This document shows positions 47,493-58,400 of a stretch of 64,000 nucleotides of DNA, one piece after another. Positions within the stretch are counted from its first letter, which is position 1. Every line of letters begins with the position of its first letter. Origin of the DNA: Gambelia wislizenii (lineage: Eukaryota; Chordata; Lepidosauria; Squamata; Crotaphytidae); contig JAUMIR010000002.1 in assembly GCA_030847615.1 (NCBI GenBank), positions 322,553,386-322,617,385 on the forward strand, read 5' to 3'. The position numbers and the translations under genes were made by a program. A model generated the notes under the pieces. The model searched no databases and was not told the origin of the DNA. It worked only from the letters and a program-made list of their open reading frames with translations.

Positions 47493-50400
47493 TTAATTGT
47501 CACCTACTGCATCAGATTAGACACTGAATATTCTCTGACATTGAAGTAGCTGAGGCAGCACATTACTAAAATTTATTGAGCTACAACTCTCAGTTGCTGA
47601 ACTGCAACCTACAGAAGCCATTACTGGCATGACCGGGGGTCCAGGCTTTTAGGATTTAGTCTACATCTGAAGTCCCTAGTTTGAGAATCATTGATCTACT
47701 GTCAGTCTCTATCCATTGCAGACTCTGACACTTTCTCGCTTGTTGGGCATTAGAACTCTTGATTTGTGTATATTATGCAAGTTAGTGGTTTGATCATCAA
47801 AAGAACAATATTTGAGAAATCTATACAAACAATGACAAATACATATTAATGTATTGTTCCTTATTACTTGTTCTTTTGAATGGAAGAGCCTGTGTATCAT
47901 GAACCTTTATGTGTTTATATGCTTTTGTACCACAAAAGAACATAAGAGGCCTGGTGAACCAGATCAAGAGTCCATTATCTTTTCAACAGAGGTCATGCAG
48001 ATGCTTTCAGAAAGCACACAAATCCTAGAACTGTGCCCAATGGCTGTTGCATTAGGGGTGAATAGGGAAATGGCTTGTGTGGGGTGCTGTTAGATGCCTT
48101 CTTATGCCAGCGGCTGAATAGTTCAACAATCAACATAATTAGGAGTTAACACCAGCTCCATACCCAGTGAGAATTCCTGCCTCCCTCTTCAGTGTAACTG
48201 CAGGCCTTACTGGGGAAGATCAGGTGTGGGCCCTACATTGAAAGATATCAGAGAACTGGACAGCTGTACATTCCATTAAGACTACTATTGAAAAATGTCA
48301 AAGATGCCTGAATTGTGGCTTAGTTCGGTGAACTGTAGTTCGAGACTTTTGAGATCACTGTTGTGTTTTGTTTGCGTTAGATACGTTCCATTGCTTATTT
48401 GTATCTGGAGCCGCAATGTGATATTTACTGAGTTAGGGGTGAGCTTGTTATTCAGCTTTCCTGATTATTGTACTTTTAACTCATATGTTCAGCAGTGACC
48501 CTTCTTTTGGCTTCTGCGCTGCGGTATTCATTTTGTGCCTTCTTAATGAATATTGGCTACAGCCTCATTTTGCATGAGAGATCTGATTTCCTCTAGTGAA
48601 CATTTTTGGTTACTACCTTGAAATTTCATCTTCACCTGAAAGATGGGAATGTAGACCAAATGGCTAAATATGCAGAGAATACATTTAAATAAATAAGAAA
48701 CTAAACTTTGAGATTTTTCAAACCTTAGTTTATTGATGTATTTCAAATTTAAGCTTTAATATTATTAGCTCTATTTGGTTAGAATGCTTTCTTTGTTACG
48801 TTCTGTCAATTAAAAAGGCATGGCAGTCCTTTACAGGTTTTTCTAAAACGTTCCTAAATAATATTCTGTTACCTGTAAGTTTTCCTATACATTTAATGCA
48901 CTGTTTATGTGCGTTATTTGTTCAAAACAGTAGTCATTTATTTTGTTGGTAACACCTGTGCCATGACTAGTTTTCTTGTATTTCTTAATGAAGTTAATGT
49001 TGTCTTGATACTTTTTTTTTGCTTGTTTTGTGTACATAATATAATCCCCTCTTAGTACAAAACATGTACATACATTTGGTGTTCAGAACCCTTTGTTTGT
49101 AGATAACATCTGGAATTCATGGTGTTATCTGTTAAATGTCATCAAAGGTGAAAAAAAGGCTGTTTCCCCTGTGGTTAATTGTGGTGAAGTGCCACGTTAT
49201 ATTTTACTACAGTTAACAGCTTCAGGGCGCCAAGAGCATGTAGCTATAGCCCTTGGGAATGGGACTTTTCCTCTTTAGCTTAGCTCCAGGAAACTTGAAC
49301 ATTTGTGTTTTCAAGACTGCATACCATTGGGAAGGAAGTAGGGGTGGAGATGTGTACTGAGATTAAGTGGATATGAGAATCAGTTTGCTGTGTGTGATCT
49401 AGGATCTGCAGAACTTTATGAAACACTCACACTCTTTCTGGCATGCACTTTGGTTTCTTAAAAGTATGCAGACAATAGTGCAAAAGCAATTCATCTTTAA
49501 AGGGGGGGGGCAATCCATCAAAATATGTAGTATTCCCACACTTGCATATCTTTGCTTGCATTCACTCAAAATAGAAAGCAGAGAATAAAGAGTTGGTGGT
49601 AAGATATCCATTACTGGACCAACTAATCATGTTAGAGTTTAAAGGTTTCAAGGTTTACATAATTTCTCTAAGGCAAAAGTTGGGTAATAACCACATGTCC
49701 CACATCTACCACAATGAGTCAGTATTCTACTGTTTTAGGAATGGAGTTCAGAGAGGTAGAGTGAGTAATGAAATGATTCTCCTTTCGACACACATATGCA
49801 TGGGCAGAACTGTATGCAGTAGGGTCAGAGCTGTGTCCTCCAACATGAATTGATGTCTGCAGTAGGGTGGATTTTGGCAAGGAGTGGTGGGCAAAAGATG
49901 GTCACTTTTTATGCTCATTGTTTTTTGCCCCCCCCCACTCCAGCCTCTTCAGCTGAACTTGGAAAAATATGAAATTACTCTCCAGATGAGAGAATCTCCC
50001 TGTCCACAAATGAACTGTATTATAAGCTCATCAAAGGCCAGAAACACAAGCATGCATGAATGCTGTGAAATGCTCTGTTTGTTTTCTGTGGAGTCCATAG
50101 TTGTCATAAACTGTGGTAAAAGTATTCCATAATTTGTGGGAACTAGTCATTAAAATAACTTTTAAAATATTTTGAGCAATGTAGCATTAATTCTCTCCAC
50201 ACCCCCTGCTGTGTTTACAAGTAGGAGTCCTTTTTTTATAGCTGTGGAACATGAATTTTGTGCACATGGTTGTTTTAATGAATAAATTTAAGAAAAATGC
50301 ACAATACTTATTAGCTGATGCTTGTGACCTGTTACCATTATGAATATTACAGAATTGTGAGAACAAGGGAGAAATTGTGCCCTGAAATGGATTCCAGATT

Positions 50401-53318
50401 TATTGGGCAGGATGGAGCAGGATGTGAATTTTGAATGCTTCAAACATATTCAGGATTGTTTCTGAGATAAATTTAGGGTTGCTGTCCCAGATAACAATCT
50501 GACCTATGGGTTGTTCAAGCTAGCAGTTCCAGGATACACTTAGTCATTTATATTTGCCCCTTTCTCAGGTTACAGCTATCTGCTTTGAATGTGGCATAGC
50601 TTGTAAAGATTAGGGTTACCTCCTTTCAATCATCTTCTCCACGCTTTTGTACCTGGTGGTGTATACGCACCATCGCTCATTAATGAAATTGTCTGTTATC
50701 ATCTATTATGAACCTATAGCATTTGCACATTTTCTGAAGTGGAGAAAAAAATATATCACTGCTCCTTTTGCCACTAAAATGGTTAACATCAGTTGGACAC
50801 CCTCTCCCCATTTGTTGATGTATGAGATCAACAAATCTCATTTTTTGGGTTTAAAGCCTCAAACGTTGATCTTGGCAGTTTGGTTATGACTGCAAAAGCA
50901 TTCTTCATATCAGTTTCTTCACTACACTGGTAATGTACAGTATTTGGCATGTATGGGTCAATAGGTACTTGGCCTGCCATCATTCCTTATACATTGGAAC
51001 TCCTGATGACATGTTATTGAAGTATCCATGAAGTCACAATAACCCATGAGATAAAAATAAACTGGATGGCATCCATTGCTAGCCCGGTGCAAGGAAATGT
51101 CTATGTCCTCTCTTCCCTGCTGTCTTCTGGTCACTACAATTGTGTTTTGTTTTTTTGGCAGTACAGGAGACTACAATAGGGAGGATTCCTTTGTGGGAAG
51201 CTCCCTTCAGCTTGTGTTAACTTTGGATGCATGCATCCAATTATATTTAACTTCATTCTTTTAATGTATATATGAAGATTGGTTACAGAACTTACACACA
51301 TGCATCATCTCTCCTCACTATTAATCAAATACATCAAAACTGTGTTCTCCCAAGTCTGTCTGCTTCTCCTGATCACCCCCACCCTCATCCATGCTTTTCT
51401 TCTGTTTATTTTGCATCTTGTGGTGACTGATTAGTTAGGAACAGGCTGAAATCACGACAGCAGAATCTGCTGGAGAAAGCATATACTGAAAAGGAGCATT
51501 TTTTATTTGCCAACTTTTTTGACATTTAAAGAACCCTATCTTACTTAACATAGCAACAAGTAAAAGAGGAACAGCATGTTATGGTTAGTCCCTGCAAAAA
51601 TTTTAACAAGAAACTGCTATGCTGTTTTATTTGCAGTGTGGTGACTGGTCTCATTTAAATATAAAACATGTTCTAAAACAGTGTTTCTGAAACTTCAGGC
51701 AGTGGCATCCTCCCAGCAAGCTAGGTGCTTTGGCAAGCAGTGGCTGGCCTTTCCCTCTTCATCTTGCTGCTACATATGCACCGGGAGTCTGAGAGGAGGA
51801 GTGTGGAACCAGTGGAAGGGAAGGACCAACAATATGGAGACACAGCAAGCGGCCCAGATCCTCAGTATTATCAGCATCCTAGTTAGTCATGGACTGCCAC
51901 CATCTTCTGCCATGTTTTGCTGTTGTTGGAGCTCCTGGCCAAGTTGGAAAAGGGATAAAGCCGGCAGCAAATCCCAATCACATAGTCACTGTAGGCTTCA
52001 TAGTGTGGGACAAGCTGCATTTTTAAGCTCTTCTTTGTTGTGCTTTTCATTGTTGCCTTGTCCTACTTCTACTGGGATAGTGCTCCAACAGGAATTCAAC
52101 AAAATGGGGGCTTAGTACTCGAGAAAAGATGGAGCTGATGGTGGCACCTGTTGATTCAAACTGCAGCTAGTTTTCTCAAACACCCTCCTCCCCTACACAC
52201 CCAAACCCAAGAATTTCTGTAGTTACCAGTAGAATGAATCATTGATTGGCTCTCTATTCCTGACCTCCTATGCTATAAGATTTAAAAAAAAACAAACCCA
52301 GAAATCACCCTAAGAACTAAACTACATATGATGTCAGAGAACTCTAATATTTTTTTCCCCCAATTTTGTGTTAGTCAAAACAAAAAATAGAGACAGAATG
52401 GGGTGGCTACCTTCAACAGCTGATTCTGGGTGTTGTGAAAGGGCATAAAGCTGATGGCTATTCAACTCATTATAATTTCATTTCGTATCACCTGGGAGGT
52501 AGAGAGGCATGCCAAGGAGAAGAAAACTTGGGAATCATAAAATCCTATGCTGCCATTTTGTGACTTAATTAAAAACTGCACTACCATTTTGTGACTGGTG
52601 GGCCTCAGTCATTTCCTGCCTTCCAAGGTTAGTGTTGGGTGGAAAGTATGAGAATACATATTTTAAAACAGAGAACTTGATGTTATCCGCTGCAAGTTAT
52701 TAATAACCAGCAGCATGGTAGTGTTACTTGTCATCTTACTCTTCATTTTAATTTGAAATGAAAAATTCAGCACATAATGTATCTTTCCAGGATTCAATCA
52801 TGAAGACCTGAACACACAGTTGTGTCCTTTATAGCATTTTTAAAAAGAAAATTCATTTCCAAAAGATTGTTATAAAATATTGCAAATGCATACCTTAACT
52901 GCAAATAAATGTAATTCACATTTGTAAGTAGAACAAGCCAGCATGCTATTTTATGTTGCGTTTTAGTTGAATCTTGTGTTTTGTGGTTGAAAATGTTTCT
53001 TGTCTGCTAGAGCTGTGGAATGCAGCATGTTTGATAATGAATGTAGCACTGAAAATCTAGATGCTTATGTTTGTTCCTTAACAGAACTTAATTCTTTTTC
53101 AAAAATCAGAACTTTATATGATTTATAGTTATGCTTGATTAGTTTTGTCTGAAATCTCTTTATTGTTTTCCAGACACCTTAGAACACTTCCCCCCACCAA
53201 AAAAATTTGGGGTATATTCATATTAATATGCCTTTTGGGTTTAAAATACTTAGGAGATTGACAGAAGGAATATACATAGTTTTACTTTCAGTACAGTTTT
53301 TGAACTAGGTTTCTTAGA
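47493..53318. other. Long stretch of largely unique intron
   Basis: Nearly 6 kb with little that I can name. It contains G or C runs near 49501 and 49929. A GC-richer section at about 51680-52140 opens with ACAGTGTTTCTGAAACTT, faintly like a hAT terminus, but I found no matching far end. No exon, RNA gene or clear LINE was identified. Confidence 0.45.
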
Positions 53319-53518
53319 GTTGTTGTTGTTGTTGTTGTGTGCCTTCAAGTCATTTTGGACTTACAGTGCCCTAAGGTGAACCTGTCATGGGGTTTTCTGA
53401 GGCAGAGAGCACGTGATTTGCCCAAGGTCATCCAGAGGTTTTCATGGCTGAACAGGATTCAAACCTTGTCTCCAGAGTCATTGTCCAACACTCAAACCAC
53501 TATGCCGCATTGGCTCCA
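53319..53518 (-). mobile_element. tRNA-derived SINE with internal deletion
   Basis: Reverse copy that starts with a (GTT)n tail at 53322-53338, then GTGCCTTCAAGTCATTTTGG, and ends ACACTCAAACCACTATGCCG. The usual 'ggcaagatttgttcagaggaggtttgcc' middle is missing, because TTTTCTGAGGCAGAGAGC joins the two sides directly. Confidence 0.88.
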
Positions 53519-53740
53519 TTAATATTTGCAGCACCATGGTTAATATGATAACAACCATCTTCCTTTCCTTTTAATGAGGCTATAAACTGTTTTAGAGTTT
53601 CGGCCTATACCATCCCCAATACTTATTTTTACTGAGGCTTCGTTCAAAAAGAAATAATCACCTTTTTTCCCCCAAAAAAATCATTTTTTTAAAAAATGCA
53701 GAAGGTCATTGTCCGCTGCTGACTTTAATTTCTTTTTTGT
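53519..53740. other. Intron sequence between SINE and candidate element
   Basis: AT-rich, with homopolymer runs of T, C and A at 53660-53700. Nothing recognised. Confidence 0.4.
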
Positions 53741-53960
53741 TTCTAGCATGCAGTATATTTGTTTCTGCTTGTGACAATTCTGCAGTTGTGTGTTCTTTCT
53801 GAGCTATAATGACTCAGATGTCATAATTAATTTGATGAGCAGGTGGGGGTTATTAGCCTTGTGCTTCACTTGCTAATAGCTGCACAGCTTTTCTAAAGTA
53901 CTCTTTCAACTAAAGAGGCATTTCTTCACACAGAATAAACAGTGCAGCACAAAAGCCTCA
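53741..53960 (+). promoter_or_regulatory. Candidate conserved non-coding element
   Basis: Repeat-free and dense in motif-like words: TGACTCA at 53810-53816 (AP-1 type), TAATTAATTTGAT at 53824-53836 and CTTGCTAATAGC at about 53869-53880. The same TAATTAATTTGAT 13-mer occurs in the other candidate at 38180. An enhancer role for NFIB is inference from context. Confidence 0.3.
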
Positions 53961-55652
53961 GTTAGATAACTATCCATGGATTTGAATAGCTGCCAAGCAG
54001 ATGTTGTTATTGGAGCTGTCCCAGACGAGATTGGGCAAGGCAGATGCTAGGTGGGGGAAGAGGTTACATACAAACCAAGATCCTTTCTCTGCTGTGGTTG
54101 GAGAATTTTGTGGAAGTGGGAGGTGTCTTCCCACAAACCAAATCCATAGTTAGTTGGCCTTGTGCTCACTCTTAAAAGACCCACCCTTCAACTGTAAATA
54201 AACGAGGAGTGAAAAAAAGCCCCCTCCTCTTAATATCCATATGGGAACGAATCTGAATGTTCATCCAGCAGCCAGAGACTTCTGGTTTGCATTAAATCGG
54301 CTGTGTGCAATTTTTGAAAGGCCTACAGAGACTTTGGTTCATACCTATCAACATATGTAATGAGTGCTGCTGCTCTGACATTTACCAGAACTCGTAGGTT
54401 CTGTTGTATTACTATAAATTAGGCTGTGCAAATTCAAGACAAAATGGTGTTTTGTTTCCTGTCACCTCCTGATTTAACTTTTTTCTGTTGAGGCTTTTCT
54501 TCCTTATTAAGATATGACAAATATCAAGTGTTAGACTAATTTGTTATGATTGGAGGTGCGGGGATGGGGAACAGTGGAATTATGGGCAAGAGAGACTCAT
54601 AGACTCGGCTGAAAACCAAGCTGATATGCTTCCTGCCCTCTGTATGTTTCCCCCTCTATGTCTTTCTCCCTCCCTTTCTCTTTTGATTTCCTTCATACCA
54701 TTTGTCTTTGTATTCTCAAGCCAGTGGCACAGAGGTTTTAAATTCAGGTTTTTTTTTAAAAAAATATACATTAAAAAAATCTGTATGCAGAAAATGTCTT
54801 TCTTTTTGGTTAGGGAATAATTAAAAATGGAGCGTAGATATTATAGATGGCTTGGAGATATTTCTTAATGCTTATCCCAAATATTGCAAGAAATCCTAAC
54901 ACATTCTGAAGAGAGTAGCACCTTTGAAACATGATACTGATGATGATTTATTGATGATCAGTAGATGGTTTTATATTGTTTTACTGTTTTATTTATTACT
55001 GCAGAAGTTGTAACGTTTTGTTAGTTTTGATGCAGTTGTAGAATATCATCTGTCTGTTCCCAATTATTTATTAATGACCTTGTAACAAAAAATTAGCATA
55101 ATTTACAGATTACAAAACAATATAAACATTTAGAACATTTAGAGTGAGGAACACTTGCAGCTGATTGCAGTCAGTTTTTTAAAGCGTGACAAAATAACAA
55201 CTCTTTTTGTATTTCTCCGAAAAGAAACCAAAGAAAAGAACATAAAGGGAAAGCATTTCTCAGTTTGAGAACAACTACGGTACAAAGAAGTCCTTCTCCT
55301 GCCCAAACTCAGTCTCTCTTTTTTTTGTAGTTAGGACTTGGATTAGAAACTGGTTGTTGTCAAACTCTTAAAGCCCTGGGAAGCTCACAGAGAGGAAGAC
55401 TGTACCTGCATAATTCTGAAATAGCTTCCTGAAAATAGGGATCACCCATATGGAAATACAGTATAAAGGTGAAGTCCAGCACATTAAATTAGGTCCAGAA
55501 GCAACTGGTAACTGACATGAGTGATGTAGAATAGTTGTTAATACAAATGTGATGCACAACAAAACCTTGGGTGTGGTTTAGAAATCTTTTGATTGGTCTC
55601 TCCCTCTGATAACCTTCTCTTAATAATGACTTCTCTATTGCCATCAAGGGCA
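53961..55652. other. Largely unique intron sequence
   Basis: AT-rich. The interval 55030-55270 has no repeats and resembles conserved DNA. No exon was seen. Confidence 0.4.
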
Positions 55653-55707
55653 CTTCTTCCTGGGACTCAGTTCTCTGGCAGAAAGCAACTGGAGGGAGAA
55701 TGTAGTG
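55653..55707. repeat. Direct repeat, copy 1
   Basis: CTTCTTCCTGGGACTCAGTT, then CTCTGGCAGAAAGCAACTGG and AGGGAGAATGTAGTG. It recurs in the same orientation at 56194-56251 with a 3-nt indel and about three other differences. The two copies may be old interspersed repeats or a local duplication. Confidence 0.85.
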
Positions 55708-56193
55708 TAGAGAGTGTTCTATTTGCAAGTGCAAGGAAAAGAAAATTATTGTGTTTCTGTGGTTACATTGGATTGGCAAGGTCAAAATGGGGGGGTAGGT
55801 GTCCTGTACATTGGTTGCATTACAAAGTGCATTTCACCAGTTATACCTGTACCTGATGCAATTACTTCTGTGTAGCTGTGAAATGTACAGGAAGCTTTCC
55901 CTCTTTTTCCTCTTCTCAACTTATTCTGATCACCTTGATGTTTACCTCAGCATGCTGAATAGTGTGTGGGAGTCCTATTTTTCTTCTAGGTGATGATTGG
56001 CACAGGGTCTTTTAAATTCACTGTTGAAGCCAGTGCTGTAGGAACATGGTTTCCCCACTTTCTAACAGGAGTACTCCAATTCATTGGGCCAGCCTTCCTC
56101 CAAGCTGCTTTCTTCATCCCCTCCCTCTACTTCCATTTTTCTTTTCCCACTAACACCCAACATGCTATGGCTATTAAGCATGTCCAGTTCTCA

Positions 56194-56251
56194 GTTCTTC
56201 CTGGGACTCAGTTTTTCTCTAGCAGAAAGCAACCGGAGGGAGAATGTAGTG
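56194..56251. repeat. Direct repeat, copy 2
   Basis: GTTCTTCCTGGGACTCAGTT, then TTTCTCTAGCAGAAAGCAAC and CGGAGGGAGAATGTAGTG. It is the partner of 55653-55707, about 540 bp downstream. Flanking sequence is not obviously shared. Confidence 0.85.
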
Positions 56252-56410
56252 GTTTTTTTCAGTCATTGTCTCCCATATTATCAGCACTTTTGTCTCCAAG
56301 CCTGATACCTCTTGTTTGTCAGTGACCTGTTTTGGCTTCATGTGTGTTGGCCCTCATCAGATATAACAGGGAATAATGATGTTCACATACACCTGCTGTG
56401 TACTCGTGTG

Positions 56411-56585
56411 CAGGTCGCAACCCCCCCCCCCATATCTGCGGGACCAATATCTGTGGTTTTGGTTATCCATGGCTGAACAAATAGGGACACAATAGAGTTG
56501 TACTGGAAAATGTCTTGAGAGGTGTCCTCTCTAATAATTGTTTGGTCCTCCAATACAAATCTATGGTATATTTGTATAGGAACCA
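56411..56585. mobile_element. Tigger/pogo-related element, family B, truncated
   Basis: It contains ATATCTGCGGGACCAATATC, GTTATCCATGGCTGAACAAA and TTTGGTCCTCCAATACAAAT, matching the first two thirds of the 39631 copy. The far terminal inverted repeat is absent. Confidence 0.75.
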
Positions 56586-57126
56586 TCTGATGATTTCACC
56601 TCCAGCTACTTCCTGAAAAGCCAGCAGGAATAAGGGGTCAACATTTACTCACAAATTACATAGTTTATCTCAACCTGCTGTTAGATCTCTAGGTCACTAG
56701 TAATAGATTGGCAATGTTTTCTGACTCATTTTTTTTTTTAATTTGTGTATTTATTGTTTTACATGTTTTTGTGTATTGTACATAACTTTAAACCCTGTTC
56801 TGGGAGAAAGGCAGGATATTAAATAAATAACTAAATAAATTTCGGGGGGCCCTGGCGAACAGTCACAAATGCTAGAGACAAACAAACAAACAAACAATAG
56901 TTTTGCCCCTCTTCCCCATTAATTTTCTGAGAAAGATAACTTGAGGATAAACCAGAAGTTGATTTTTATATGAAAGGACTTGTGTTCTGATATTGATCAC
57001 TGCTTCTTGGGCTTAGCGAGAACTCAGAGACACCCTTAATTTTCTGCACCTCTGCCTGAGCTGTATATGTGACTTCAGTTAGTAGATTTAAAGGTAGTAG
57101 TAAATAACAAAGTAGATTCTGCAGTC
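56586..57126. other. Intron sequence with LINE/SINE-like tail
   Basis: The part 56740-56840 (AAACCCTGTTCTGGGAGAAA, GGCAGGATATTAAATAAATA) looks like the 3' tail of an old retroposon. It is followed by an (AAAC)n run near 56877-56895. The rest is unclassified. Confidence 0.45.
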
Positions 57127-57960
57127 CTTTAGTCTGCCCATCAGTGCTCAAGTCCGTTCAGCAGTTCACCTACCTGGGAAGCATCATCTCCTCAGATGCC
57201 AAGATTGACAAAGAGATCGATCACAGATTAGCAAAGGCATATAGTGCATTTGGAAGACTTCACAAAAGAGTCTGGAGCAATAAACACCTGAGGCAAAGCA
57301 CAAAAATCAGTGTGTATAGAGCCATCGTACTGTCTATCCTCCTTTATGGATCTGAAACATGGGTCACCTATCGCCACCACCTACGACTCCTCGAGCGCTT
57401 TCATCAGCGCTGTGTACGCACAATCCTAAATATACACTGGACTGACTATGTGACGAATGTTGCTGTCCTTGAGCAAGCAGGGATCACCAGCATTGAGGCC
57501 ATGATATTGAGAACACAGCTGCGCTGGGCAGGGCACGTTTCTAGGATGGAGGACCATCGCCTCCCAAAAATACTACTCTACGGTGAACTCGCCACGGGTC
57601 AGCGTAAGAGGGGCGCTCCAAAAAAGCGATACAAAGACTCCCTGAAACAACATCTCAGGCTTGGCCAAATTGATCACCAACAGTGGTCCGCCCTGGCCTC
57701 ACATCGGGAGGCATGGAGACGCACTATCCACAATGCTGCAGCCTTATTTGAGAACTCACGACGAACAAGTCTTGAAGAGAAACGACAACGCAGAAAGAAT
57801 CACAGCCCAAAAACATCACCCAAGGAGACCTTCTGCTGTGCTTTTTGCAACCGGACTTGTTTATCTCGGATTGGCCTTTTTAGTCATCAGCGCGCTTGCA
57901 GAAAACGCGGGATGAGTCCTTCCTGAATCTTCGTTTGCGAAGAAAAGCCAGAGAGAGAGA
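57127..57960 (+). mobile_element. Non-LTR retrotransposon, RT C-terminus plus zinc finger, largely intact
   Basis: From about 57110 the frame stays open to the TGA at 57924-57926, some 270 codons. Order of parts: QQFTYLGSIISSDAKIDKEI and AYSAFGRLHKRVWSNKHLR (end of the RT thumb region), ILLYGSETWV (the YGSETW block), LERFHQRCVRTILNIHWTD, QLRWAGHVSRMEDHRLPK, then a basic linker and the finger CAFC-x12-HQRAC near residues 230-252 counted from 57144, which is a C2HC pattern (CX2CX12HX3C). This layout is that of a LINE ORF2 C-terminus. It differs clearly from the BovB and CR1 pieces here and has no disabling mutation. A small hairpin CTTCG...CGAAG and GAGAGAGA follow the stop, taken as the element's 3' end. 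The left edge is an abrupt 5' truncation. I do not assign a clade. Confidence 0.88.
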
Positions 57961-58257
57961 CATGCTCTAAAGTTGCTGCATGAGGTACAGGAAAACCTGT
58001 TTAAGAGGTGTGTAGAAGAGGGCCTTTCGGGAGGTGTAGATTGAATGGAATGTAAGTTACATATTTTCTCTTCTACACATCTATTAAAAGGGCAGGATCC
58101 CTGCTCTCTTGTTCCCTAGGGATCCTATTATAATCTCACCTACAAGAGGAACCCCGCAAATAGCCAGTGCATGCTCCACATTCATACCCTCTTGCCAGAG
58201 CTTCAAAGTAGTTTGAAGTACTGATATATTTAATTAAAAGGTGTATCAATTAAATGC
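57961..58257. other. Short intron interval
   Basis: Between the LINE tail and the BovB scrap. Nothing recognised. Confidence 0.4.
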
Positions 58258-58400
58258 TTTGCCCTACACAAATAAATGGGTCTGAGAGCACATCAAGCCT
58301 GATCTCTCCCTGGAAGCCAAATTTACTTAACTGAGGCTGTCATACTTTGGACATAGCACAAGATTACATGACTCAATGGAAGTGATACTTGGGTCATTGC
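58258..58400 (+). mobile_element. BovB (RTE) LINE scrap
   Basis: The translation gives NKWV, a stop, EHIKPDLSLEAKF, a stop, then LRLSYFGHSTRLHDSMEV. These are the same RT C-terminal blocks found in the 42588 element (QIEYFGHIMRRH) and, reversed, at 37033. It is a small internal fragment with stops. Confidence 0.8.

Noticed and set aside
51681..52115. 144-codon open frame with Ser/Cys-rich peptide
   Set aside because: No homology that I recognise, no splice context, and composition-driven. The hAT-like start near 51678 has no matching end.
57144..57926. Host zinc-finger gene
   Set aside because: The preceding YGSETW and RWAGHVSRM blocks are reverse-transcriptase C-terminal signatures, so the finger belongs to a LINE.
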